Under the pieces are notes generated by a model. That model was not told where the DNA came from. It ran no database searches and saw only the letters and a list, made by a program, of their open reading frames with translations. Below are positions 56,960 through 64,000 of a DNA stretch of 64,000 nt, piece by piece. The stretch lies in assembly GCF_024158745.1 (NCBI RefSeq), contig NZ_JAMZAW010000025.1, forward strand, positions 54,954-118,953, in the 5' to 3' direction. Position 1 is the stretch's first letter, and every line of letters begins with the position of its first letter. The position numbers and the translations under genes were made by a program. Source of the stretch: Paenibacillus tyrphae. Lineage in GTDB: Bacteria > Bacillota > Bacilli > Paenibacillales > NBRC-103111.

Positions 56960-59042
56960 CGTCTTCTCTCATGACTACTTCATGATTACTTGTGCTTTTA
57001 GCCTTGTTTAACTCAAAGCTCTGTAACTTGCGTAGCTTATCTCGTTCTTCCTTTCGATTGGTTCGGATATCTGCCTTACGTTCAGTTTTTGTCAGTGAAG
57101 GATCCCTCTCAGCCTTCACTCGTTCCTCCGCCTCCTTTTTGATTTTTTCCAATCGGGTGCTTAGATCTACATCCTGTTGGTTCTTCGTGGATTGATATAG
57201 ACTCTTTTGAAGCTTTTCCTCGAATCGCTTCATTTCCACTTCTTCTAGGGTCAAATCTTGAAACCGAGACGATTTCTCCAATAGATAACACTTCATAAAC
57301 TCTTTCCCGTCACGCAATTTAATATAAATATGGTTCATATTTCGTCTGTCAAATGCTATGACAGTTTTAGCTGAACTTCCTTGCACGAACCACCCTTGTT
57401 CCACCAATTCATCACACCAGTAATACATGCCTTCGAACTGGACTCCTTCACTGCTTACTGTTGCCTTGGCCTCCTCAAGCACGTTTAGGCGCACAATATC
57501 TGGATGTACTTCATGCAAAAAGTGATCACGTTGCATTCCCCAATTCCATAATTCCCTCGGAATAGGCTTTACATTGTCTTTGGACAATGCTTTATCCAAA
57601 GGGTAATGTTCCATGTAATGATAATTATTTCGATGCAGAATCATCTCAATAACCATCTTGGTGAAATCTTTTATGGTTAGTTTTGCGTCCAGAACATAGT
57701 CAGGGCCTCCACGCTTTCGATATTCTTTCTTTACTGCACCCGGCATCCAAGGTTGAAGCGTTAGATTTAATGTGCGAAACTGCTGCTCAACAATACCCTT
57801 TAGGTCAGCCCGATAGGGAGGAGCATTTTTTAATTTAATACCTAACGCTTTCCCCAAAGAGTCTGCCTTTTTGCTCTCCATTTCTCCCCGGTCAGCATAA
57901 AAGTGTTGAGGCATATGACGACAAGGCCATTCGTCCTCTGTGATTTCAATCCCATATTCCGCACAAAACTCAACTTTATTCACTGCGGTATTCTCAATGG
58001 CCATCGTTACGCCTAACCAAGAAGGTCCCTCAAAACCGATATATAGGCCAACAATCATGTGCGTCCATACATCCACCACAATATAGACCACTGGTCTTCC
58101 GATAATCTGATCGACATTATCTGAGCTAATTAGGTAAACATCAGCAACCGTAGCATCGATCTCAAAGATCTGGCCAGGGCCTGTAGCCCGTCTTGTTTCT
58201 GAACCTAACAATGGTCTGAAATCACGATCAAAAGTAACTTTCCCCTCACGTGCCACCAGTCTTTTTCGTCTTATATATCTCGTCCTAATGTGATACCTAA
58301 GCTGGGCGATACTTGGAACTTGATGATCAGGCAGGATGATTGGGATTTCTACTCCCCGAACAATTTTTGTTTCGACTTCAAAGCGTTTTTTCAGCATCTC
58401 AACGTATGTAAATTTGACCGAATCTCGTCTATTGACCTTCAAGTAGACATCGCGTATAAAATCATCAAAAATTCTTCTGGTTTCCTCATCAACTAGCACC
58501 CCCGACAGTTCGGGATCAACTATGACAGTTAGCCGTGACCGCCCCATTTTTTGTTTGGGGTTTTTAGGCTTTCCTGGACCACCACACTTCCGAAAACGAG
58601 GGAGCAAGGCATTTTCTTTTTTGCCCCCCATCCAGTAATAGCGAAGGTATTTATAAATAAACTTCTTGCCTTTACCAGTCCGCTCACATAGATCCTTGAT
58701 GATCCGATACCGTTCTTTTGAATCATATATGTTAGGCTCGATTTCTACGATCTCTTTAATGCATGCCCAGGCATGGTCTCTAATCTTAATTTCATTTTTA
58801 CTGAGCTTATCCTCAGGAACCATGAACTTCGCATAGGGATCGTACTGCAGCTTATTAAGCTGCCCGGAATCCAACTCATTCTGCATATTGGAGAGAGATT
58901 TGTATTTGGGAAGAGCACTATCGTTAATAATGGAGATTGTAATAACCGCGTCTATTTCTGTGTTTACCCAAAGCACCCTTTCGCAATCAAGCAGCCTGCC
59001 GTTCTCCTCACGCTTCATAACATTGTTAACAAAAATGTTCAT
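56886..59042 (-). CDS. tnsB: TnsB-like DDE transposase
   Basis: 718 residues. N-terminal helical DNA-binding region, catalytic DDE fold with D in IFEIDATVADVYLI (near 290), D in YIVVDVWTHMIVGLYI (near 325) and E in QHFYADRGEMESKKADSLGK (near 395), then the Mu-type beta-barrel (SSEGVQFEGMYYWCDELVEQ) and a basic coiled C-terminus that in Tn7 contacts TnsC. TnsB binds the end repeats and joins 3' ends to target DNA. Start ATG 59042 overlaps the tnsA stop. The frame is intact. Confidence 0.9.
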   Translation of the reverse strand: MNIFVNNVMKREENGRLLDCERVLWVNTEIDAVITISIINDSALPKYKSLSNMQNELDSGQLNKLQYDPYAKFMVPEDKLSKNEIKIRDHAWACIKEIVEIEPNIYDSKERYRIIKDLCERTGKGKKFIYKYLRYYWMGGKKENALLPRFRKCGGPGKPKNPKQKMGRSRLTVIVDPELSGVLVDEETRRIFDDFIRDVYLKVNRRDSVKFTYVEMLKKRFEVETKIVRGVEIPIILPDHQVPSIAQLRYHIRTRYIRRKRLVAREGKVTFDRDFRPLLGSETRRATGPGQIFEIDATVADVYLISSDNVDQIIGRPVVYIVVDVWTHMIVGLYIGFEGPSWLGVTMAIENTAVNKVEFCAEYGIEITEDEWPCRHMPQHFYADRGEMESKKADSLGKALGIKLKNAPPYRADLKGIVEQQFRTLNLTLQPWMPGAVKKEYRKRGGPDYVLDAKLTIKDFTKMVIEMILHRNNYHYMEHYPLDKALSKDNVKPIPRELWNWGMQRDHFLHEVHPDIVRLNVLEEAKATVSSEGVQFEGMYYWCDELVEQGWFVQGSSAKTVIAFDRRNMNHIYIKLRDGKEFMKCYLLEKSSRFQDLTLEEVEMKRFEEKLQKSLYQSTKNQQDVDLSTRLEKIKKEAEERVKAERDPSLTKTERKADIRTNRKEERDKLRKLQSFELNKAKSTSNHEVVMREDDGDNETSFSPGSKLGLLSRIRKEG

Positions 59043-59870
59043 ACAATACCTCCCGGGTGACAGACTGCGCGGATTTGAAGCGGCTGCAATGTAGGTAGAA
59101 TTCGCTTTGTCATATCGACGATCCAGAAACGATTAGCAATCAAGTGCCTTACAATTTGTATGCATGTACCCTTGGGCAATCCATGCTTCAAATCCTGTTC
59201 CATAGTGACATCCGTTAAGGGGGAATGACTTTGGGAGATTGCTTGACGGAGGGATGGTTCAATATGCTTTATGAGCTCAGGTGTAAGGTGCATATGCCCT
59301 TCCATCGATCGTGCCGAGTGAAGCCATTCTACATTGCGAACAAGATCATAATTGATTTGTTTTTCAGTAATCAGCGACCAGTCGATTTCTAGGTCTTTGA
59401 AGAACTGCTTTTCGATTTGCAATTTTTCCACTACGCGTTTGCTTAACTTGTTAGACGGCTTAATTGAATGCGCAGAAAAGCTGATATCATCTCCTTTTTT
59501 AAGTGTTAGCAACATATCCGTTGTCATCACAATTGGGTATTTCGTTTTTGGATCCACAGGATGTCTTATGCCTAGTTTTTGCGCAATGAATAGTGTCCTC
59601 CCCAAAGGCAATAATGGAAACTGCTCACGAATATCAATAACATCCTCTGCCCATTCCATCTGATAGTGATGTGCGAGCTCTAGATGCTCCGAGAGATAGT
59701 GATGAAGGCGCTGGCTCTTCCACCCAAGGATTCGTGTTACAACTCCGGTTTGAAGGTACATCATGAATGGTTAGCCATGGTTTATAGGCAGCAAAATGAC
59801 CTTCCCCTCTTCCCTCACGAATTCGCCTAGCAATCGATAAAGCTGTCGTGCTCGTTCTTCTCTTAGACAT
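59039..59870 (-). pseudogene. tnsA: TnsA-like endonuclease with a one-base frameshift
   Basis: ATG 59868-59870 follows AAGGAGGAAGGCAT. The first part reads GHFAAYKPWLTIHDVPSN; one extra C near 59745 shifts the frame, after which GVVTRILGWKSQRLHHYLSE, then DIREQFPLLPLGRTLFIAQK and H-P-V-D, K-Y-P-I-V-M-T-T-D continue in another frame (59039-59764). These are the nuclease motifs of TnsA, which cuts the 5' strands so that Tn7 moves by cut and paste. The C-terminal domain (PELIKHIEPSLRQAISQ) is present. If the shift is real, TnsA is inactive and the element would be restricted to cointegrate-type events. Confidence 0.8.
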
Positions 59871-59971
59871 ATGCCTTCCTCCTTGTTAATTTTTTATTTA
59901 CACTGATTTAAAATGAGTTAAATACTTATTGACTTGAATGATATACGAATATTCTTTAACTTGTCAACCAG

Positions 59972-59993
59972 AATAGTTAAATAATTTACTATT
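59972..59993. promoter_or_regulatory. Operator between tnsA and the Xre regulator
   Basis: AATAGTTAAATAATTTACTATT is a near-perfect 22-bp inverted repeat. It overlaps the -35 (TTTACT, 59986-59991) of a promoter with TATGAT 17 bases on, driving the Xre gene. It may also face the tnsA promoter. The Xre protein is the likely ligand. Confidence 0.65.
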
Positions 59994-60038
59994 TCGACTT
60001 TGAATGTTATGATGTAAACAAAGGACGGTGAGCCAGCA

Positions 60039-60488
60039 GTGTCGTTGATAGGGGAAAAAATCAAAGAACGAAGAACTCTTATGCAGTGGACTCAAGAGAT
60101 GCTTGCGCAGAAATTGGAGACAACCAAACACGTAATATCCAATTGGGAACGTGGGGTCGCCAATCCCGATCATAAGCAGATTGCCGTATTGGCTAATGTT
60201 TTTGAGGTAACGGCAGATTATTTACTTGGACTAACAGAATATCCAGAACCACAATTCCGTGACCCCTTCGGTCAGATTTATTTTCTGCCGGCTATTGATT
60301 ACTCTTTTATTAAAGGTGCGAGCTGGGACTTAGTGAAACTCTTAAATTCAGGAATTGACCTCTCTGTAAACGGTGAATTGTTACCTGTTGAGGATAAACG
60401 ACTCTTGTCTGCTTTGGTGGAACAGACTATAAAGAGAATTCAACAGGTCCGCCGGCAAACGAAAGAACTCACAGAGGAGGAGCTTTAG
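60039..60488 (+). CDS. Xre-family regulator of the Tn7-like element
   Basis: 149 residues, GTG start after AAAGGACGGTGAG. Residues 1-65 are a helix-turn-helix (QWTQEMLAQKLETTKHVISN, WERGVANPDHKQIAVLANVF). The remaining 85 residues are an unrecognised helical region. The gene is divergent from tnsABC with a palindrome over its own promoter, so it probably represses itself and the transposition genes. Confidence 0.8.
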   Translation: MSLIGEKIKERRTLMQWTQEMLAQKLETTKHVISNWERGVANPDHKQIAVLANVFEVTADYLLGLTEYPEPQFRDPFGQIYFLPAIDYSFIKGASWDLVKLLNSGIDLSVNGELLPVEDKRLLSALVEQTIKRIQQVRRQTKELTEEEL

Positions 60489-60546
60489 AAATATTCTGAC
60501 TGGAACAAGCTCTTATAAATTTCACTCTGTACGGATTTGGAGTTGT

Positions 60547-60706
60547 TCAATCCTTCATTATATACTCGATTAATACCTTTCGAGTAGCAACAGTGAGATG
60601 AACTGGATAGCACTTCAGTTCCATTTCAATACGCTCATCGAATTCATTGACTGTAGCTTTTTACAATAGCTTGAACTTCTTCAACGAGTTCCTTCAGTTG
60701 GTCCAC
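60547..60706 (-). pseudogene. Possible small gene with a frameshift
   Basis: A frame from GTG 60704-60706 (AAAAGGA upstream) reads VDQLKELVEEVQAIVKSYSQ then stops; a second frame continues with NEFDERIEMELKCYPVHLTV and A-T-R-K-V-L-I-E-Y, ending at TGA 60547-60549. Joined by one base they would make a charged, helical protein of about 52 residues. Low confidence; no family. Confidence 0.3.
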
Positions 60707-61040
60707 TCCTTTTCGGATTATTGGCCCGCGGCGTTTTTTTATGCGGCCTGAGAGAACGTTTTGCTTTTAGCTTTTGGATGCTGTTGAAATACTTTTCAAG
60801 TTTCACTCCTGACACACTATTGGGTTGAATAATATTGCAAACTAGCAGCATTTTACTATGCGGCTCGATCAACAAAATTTTGTCCAGGTTGCTCTTAGTA
60901 GAGATAACTAATACCATCCATTCCCCTGAAGTCCTCGCCTTTTCAAACCACTGATGTCTTATTGCTGTGTCACAAGAATAGTGAAGTCCATTAAAAACGA
61001 TCCCTCTCATTGTGACCTTACCAATCCCTATCTCGTTCAT
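60681..61040 (-). CDS. Stand-alone TnsB/Mu C-terminal-like domain protein
   Basis: 119 residues, ATG 61038-61040 after AAAGGAGAGAGATTCG. The sequence MRGIVFNGLHYSCDTAIRHQ, then WFEKARTSGEWMVLVIS and ILLIEPHSKMLLVCNIIQPN is the small beta-barrel domain that follows the DDE core in TnsB (compare V-Q-F-E-G-M-Y-Y-W-C in the full TnsB here), with no catalytic part. A basic tail (KLKAKRSLRPHKKTPRANNP) follows. It is intact with a good ribosome site, so it may be functional, for example as a competitor or adaptor at transposon ends; it could also be a fossil of a second tnsB. Confidence 0.6.
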   Translation of the reverse strand: MNEIGIGKVTMRGIVFNGLHYSCDTAIRHQWFEKARTSGEWMVLVISTKSNLDKILLIEPHSKMLLVCNIIQPNSVSGVKLEKYFNSIQKLKAKRSLRPHKKTPRANNPKRSGPTEGTR

Positions 61041-61503
61041 CGAATCTCTCTCCTTTCGGTTTATAGTATAGTAATTATCCGTTTTCGGATATTTTATACT
61101 TAGACTTTTATAAGCAAAAATAAAGTGTTTTCTTAGTGCTTAGACTAAGATAAAGCTCTTTTTAGAGCATTACATGCTACCCGCGTATGTTCTTTAATTA
61201 ATAATTGGAAAAAGGCATGCAATGAGGAGGACGTGGCCCAAGTGAAGACGCGGGAACGTCCTTTCTATTGAACCGAGGGACGGGCAGTTTAGCTCAATAT
61301 ACTAACAGAGGAAAGATGGGGAAATCCAAGGTTTTTAGAGATAAACAGAGTTATTATTTTCTGAAAATCCTAAATTTAGGCATTGTAATGCGAATGTGTA
61401 AATCTATGCAAAATAGCGAACATGCGTTTTTGAGGTTTGTAAAAAAAGATATTATATTTTACGATAGGTAACATTCGAAACCAAGAATTAAGGAGATGTT
61501 TAA
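61041..61503. other. AT-rich region holding the right end of the Tn7-like element
   Basis: AAAAATAAAGTG (61117) and CTTAGACTAAGATAAAGCTC (61139) split the AATAAAGT-TTAGACT site seen at the other end, so the right end probably lies at about 61080-61180. No precise terminus or target duplication could be fixed. The rest has no supported gene. Confidence 0.45.
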
Positions 61504-62292
61504 ATGAGCAATATATTATTAAGTTCAAGAAAAAACACTCTTGATAATAATGGGGTTTTAGAACAAAATAAAAAGTTTTGGGATAATACTGCTGACAAAT
61601 GGTTCGGTGTAACTGCACTCCCGGAACTCGGATGCTTGATACCATCCGAAGAAGATTTACATTTGTTTGGTGATGTGTCTGGTAAAAAAGTTCTTGAAAT
61701 TGGTTGTGGAAGTGGGCACTCTCTTAAATATCTTGGTGACCATAATGCATCAGAACTTTGGGGACTTGATATGTCAACACAGCAAATTGAAAATGCAACC
61801 CGTTATTTAAAAGATTGCGGATATGAAGCACATTTATTCAATAGTCCCATGGAAGTGAATCCAGGTTTACCGATGGGTTATTTTGATATTGTTTATTCAA
61901 TATATGCAATCGGCTGGACTACCGATTTACAAAAAACATTTAATTTAATCGCATCCTATTTAAAAAAAGGTGGTACTTTTATATTTAGCTGGGATCACCC
62001 TGTTATGAGATGTATGGAAATTGAAGAAGATAATCTTGTAGTTAAAAGCTCTTATTACGATGAAAATCTTTTTACGTTTGAAAAATACGGCTTTGATGTT
62101 TCACTCAGCAAAAGGAAAATTTCAACGTATATTAACGCTTTATCTAAAGCAGGATTTTTTATTGAGGAAATGATAGAAGAAACTGATAAACAAACCCTTG
62201 AAAGTGAGAGTAAAGTTGAACAGAAGTATCATTCTGCTTTCAATGCGAAAATGTTTCCCATGTCCTTCGTTTTTAAAGCAAGAAAACTTTAA
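61504..62292 (+). CDS. Class I SAM-dependent methyltransferase
   Basis: 262 residues, ATG after AAGGAGATGTTTAA. SAM motif VLEIGCGSGHSLKYLGDHNA near residue 62, acidic loop LWGLDMSTQQIENATRYLKD, and VYSIYAIGWTTDLQKTFNLI then ASYLKKGGTFIFSWDHPVMR. The AT-rich composition differs from core genes. The substrate cannot be inferred. It lies just outside the Tn7-like right end. Confidence 0.85.
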   Translation: MSNILLSSRKNTLDNNGVLEQNKKFWDNTADKWFGVTALPELGCLIPSEEDLHLFGDVSGKKVLEIGCGSGHSLKYLGDHNASELWGLDMSTQQIENATRYLKDCGYEAHLFNSPMEVNPGLPMGYFDIVYSIYAIGWTTDLQKTFNLIASYLKKGGTFIFSWDHPVMRCMEIEEDNLVVKSSYYDENLFTFEKYGFDVSLSKRKISTYINALSKAGFFIEEMIEETDKQTLESESKVEQKYHSAFNAKMFPMSFVFKARKL

Positions 62293-62310
62293 TCGGTAAT
62301 TAAGCATAAA

Positions 62311-62335
62311 TTGCGGTTATATAAGCCGCAATCTT
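62311..62335 (+). terminator. Terminator-like hairpin
   Basis: TTGCGG and CCGCAA with an 8-base loop, followed by TCTTTATATT; ends the methyltransferase gene. Confidence 0.55.
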
Positions 62336-62449
62336 TATATTATACGCATCAGTGGCTTTAAAAGGATTGCTTTGGGTTGAAAAAATTGAAGTAAAACTAG
62401 CGAGTTAATTTGTAAAAAAGCTCGACGGGTTACGATAGTGCAATAAACG

Positions 62450-62493
62450 AAAACCAGTCTAACACTTTCTTTTCGTGTTTTGAGTGGTTTTTG
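62450..62493 (+). terminator. Terminator-like hairpin
   Basis: AAAACCA-TC-AACAC and GTGTT-GA-TGGTTTTT arms, imperfect, in the 450-bp gap between genes; no gene is assigned to it. Confidence 0.45.
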
Positions 62494-62701
62494 TTTATTA
62501 ATATTGAATAGTCTATAACTTATTTATTAAAGTCAAACGATTTTCACTCGTAAAACTGCATCAAATCAACATCGCTTTATTTTCTTTGTACAGCGGTCAT
62601 TATAATTACAAGAGTTGAGTTTTATCCGTCGGCAAAGATTGCCGCTTTAAACTAAACGAGAGAACGATAGCTCAATTAACTTCGCAATAAAACAAAAGAA
62701 A

Positions 62702-62724
62702 ACCCGGCATTCACGCTGGGTTCG
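62702..62724 (-). terminator. Terminator of the small hypothetical gene
   Basis: On the minus strand AACCC-AGC and GCC-GGGTT form a short hairpin followed by TTCTTTTG. Confidence 0.5.
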
Positions 62725-62739
62725 TTGTTGCATAAGTAT

Positions 62740-63009
62740 TTACCATGTTAGCCATCCGCTTGTTCTTTTGTAGCCGACAATCATGTCGAAATTCTCTGAA
62801 CGGACTAATTGAGTCATCTTGTTTCTGTAAATCCTGTAATGATCATTACGACAGGATTTTATTTCTTTATCGTAGTGAACGGCTTTGATCCCTTTTCGAA
62901 CCTCTTTTAGTTTCTCAATTCGAGGGTTCTTATAGCGTTTTTTCTTGATAAAAGTTTTTTCACTTGCAATTTCGCATTCCCAAGCCATGATTTCTTCTTT
63001 ATCAAACAT
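62740..63009 (-). CDS. Hypothetical basic protein
   Basis: 89 residues, ATG 63007-63009 after GGGGAAGAAA. Basic N-terminal half (KTFIKKKRYKNPRIEKLKEV) and a C-terminus QLVRSENFDMIVGYKRTSGW. No signal peptide, membrane segment or known motif. The terminator-like hairpin downstream supports expression. Family not recognised. Confidence 0.45.
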   Translation of the reverse strand: MFDKEEIMAWECEIASEKTFIKKKRYKNPRIEKLKEVRKGIKAVHYDKEIKSCRNDHYRIYRNKMTQLVRSENFDMIVGYKRTSGWLTW

Positions 63010-63326
63010 TTTCTTCCCCGTTGCGTGGGGCTAGATTATGGTTTGTACCATGACACCATCGCAACTAACGGAAGAATGTATTTGGATTTTGCATGAAATC
63101 CTCTCCTTAGAAAGCTCTTCTGAATCCCAAATAAATTATCGTATAAATACCTCTAATAAGCAACTTATAGGAATTTATCATTACGGGAGCATAGTTTAAA
63201 ATCATGTACGGTGAATTGTATCATATATCGAGGCAAGATCATTAAACTCCTTAGGTTATTAAAGTAGACGTGCAGAATACGCTAATGAATACACTTCCCT
63301 TACCTGGACAGATTAAGTTGTAATTA
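63010..63326. other. AT-rich intergenic region
   Basis: No supported gene or clear regulatory element between the hypothetical gene and the DUF3888 remnant. Confidence 0.5.
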
Positions 63327-63540
63327 GTGGGTTTAAGTAAAAGATGGAAAAATTTCATGAGGGTTTTAATTTGCTTTGTAATCCTACTTTCAATAGTCGG
63401 AGCGCAACCTTCATTTTGTAATGCAGTGGTTCAGGACTCACTTGAGGACTCTAGGGAACTGCAACTACAAGATATGCTGGTGTTGCTTTTACTACCGCAA
63501 ATGCGAGAGAAGCTGTACTTTATTTTCTAGTCTAAAACTC
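63327..63540 (+). pseudogene. DUF3888-like exported protein, truncated
   Basis: Signal peptide-like start (MRVLICFVILLSIVGAQPSF) followed by LQDMLVLLLLPQMREK, the DUF3888 core (Q-D-x-x-L-x-L-L-L-P-x-I). After R-E-K the frame runs out at TAG 63528-63530; removing a duplicated GA would give R-E-A-V-L-Y-F, the family continuation, but that also stops a few codons later. The distal 60 or so residues are absent. Confidence 0.5.
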
Positions 63541-63633
63541 TATTTTCATCGATTAAATAGAGCATAAAAAAAGAACAGGTACCCAAGGCAACCGCTCCTT
63601 TTAAACGAATAAGTCATTCCTAATTCCCAAATG

Positions 63634-63837
63634 CTATTTAGTATCATCAAATAGCCAATTCAGATCAACACTGAACTTTTTCCTTAATTCACTAAGGGTT
63701 TCTGCTGAAGGTTTCGTTTTCCCTTGCTCAATCTCGCTTAATCTTCCTTGGGAGATCCCAATGGTTTCTGCAAAATCAATCTGATTTAATTTATGCTCTT
63801 TTCGAATGGCTTTAATTTTTTCGCCAATTGCATTCAT
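63634..63837 (-). CDS. Small Xre-family regulator
   Basis: 67 residues from ATG 63835-63837 (GGAGGTCCAGGTT upstream; the frame is open to 63918 through the repeats). A single helix-turn-helix fills the protein: GEKIKAIRKEHKLNQIDFAE then TIGISQGRLSEIEQGKTKPS. It stands alone and may control a neighbour beyond the window. A hairpin (GGGCCGTC/GACGGCCC, 63869-63896) with AATTTTTG on the minus strand lies just upstream. Confidence 0.8.
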   Translation of the reverse strand: MNAIGEKIKAIRKEHKLNQIDFAETIGISQGRLSEIEQGKTKPSAETLSELRKKFSVDLNWLFDDTK

Positions 63838-63910
63838 AACCTGGACCTCCAAACGAAACAAAAATTGGGCCGTCCTCAGCTTGTGAGACGGCCCATGATG
63901 TTTAATAAGT

Positions 63911-63990
63911 GGTTCCATAGTTTTTTTACTGGTTCCATACTTTTTTTACTGGTTCCACAGTTTCTTTACTAGTTCCAGACTTTTTTATCA
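63911..63990. repeat. Four 20-bp tandem repeats (iteron-like)
   Basis: GGTTCCATAGTTTTTTTACT (63911), GGTTCCATACTTTTTTTACT (63931), GGTTCCACAGTTTCTTTACT (63951) and AGTTCCAGACTTTTTTATCA (63971), exact 20-bp period with decay toward the right edge. Repeats of this spacing are typical of iterons or transposase-binding sites; which is not known. Confidence 0.8.
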
Positions 63991-64000
63991 CCAGACAGAA

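Noticed and set aside
56189..61040. CRISPR-associated transposon
   Set aside because: No CRISPR repeats, cas genes or TniQ were seen; only TnsA/B/C and an Xre gene.
63911..63990. CRISPR array
   Set aside because: The 20-bp units are contiguous with no spacers and no cas genes.

Overview
The window looks like a Bacillota (Paenibacillus-type) chromosome. Support comes from strong AGGAGG ribosome sites, Spo0E-like phosphatases, S-layer-homology (SLH) surface proteins, T-box and c-di-AMP riboswitch leaders, a MocR regulator, many ArsR/MarR/TetR/PadR-type regulators, and a mixture of GC-rich core genes with AT-rich accessory islands. No rRNA, tRNA or CRISPR array was seen. All calls are by reading the sequence; no database search was run.

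0-4 kb: a decayed stretch of small secreted or sporulation-type genes with several one-base homopolymer shifts. It is followed by an intact RRNPP-type quorum-sensing pair: an HTH-TPR receptor and a 41-residue exported pro-peptide. 4-7 kb: a CapA-like protein and an ArsR-regulated doxX-arsR-SRPBCC operon with two operator copies.

7-16.5 kb: an AT-rich accessory island. It holds three DUF3238-type paralogues, two DUF6843-type membrane-anchored proteins, a 338-residue beta-rich protein, two copies of a membrane protein (one broken) and IS256/HicB remnants. It also encodes a SigO-RsoA-YvrJ-like split sigma factor operon. Each DUF3238 gene is preceded by the same unusual promoter-like motif (TTGTRR, 15-16 bases, TACCTW) and a structured, covarying, probably pseudoknotted RNA leader. 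A similar motif lies upstream of the sigma operon itself. This is the best candidate for an undescribed system: a self-regulated split sigma factor driving RNA-led genes of unknown function.

16.5-31 kb: core-like, GC-rich genes. These are a MocR regulator divergent from an EamA exporter, kamA behind a c-di-AMP riboswitch, a MarR-controlled ABC/MFS efflux operon with two operators, an MBL hydrolase, a SnoaL-like lipoprotein and a 1549-residue kinase-AAA-GAF-LuxR regulator. 31-46 kb: a 1719-residue SLH surface protein with 300-bp repeats, PAP2, alpha/beta hydrolase, DinB, RidA, a TetR/oxidoreductase pair with shared operators, an erythromycin esterase homologue, a CPBP protease, and a threonine-type T-box leader in front of a methyltransferase.

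46-61.2 kb: a mosaic island between Tn7-like transposon ends. It contains a P-loop kinase, a nucleotidyltransferase, an AgrC/LytTR two-component system, penicillin-binding-type serine hydrolases (one with SLH domains), a PadR remnant and DUF1700. At its right is a decayed Tn7-like element with frameshifted tnsA, tnsB, truncated tnsC, an Xre regulator and a stand-alone TnsB-C-terminal-like protein. Two outward-facing element ends sit 5 bp apart at 55.99 kb. 61.2-64 kb: a methyltransferase, small hypotheticals, an Xre regulator and four 20-bp tandem repeats at the edge.
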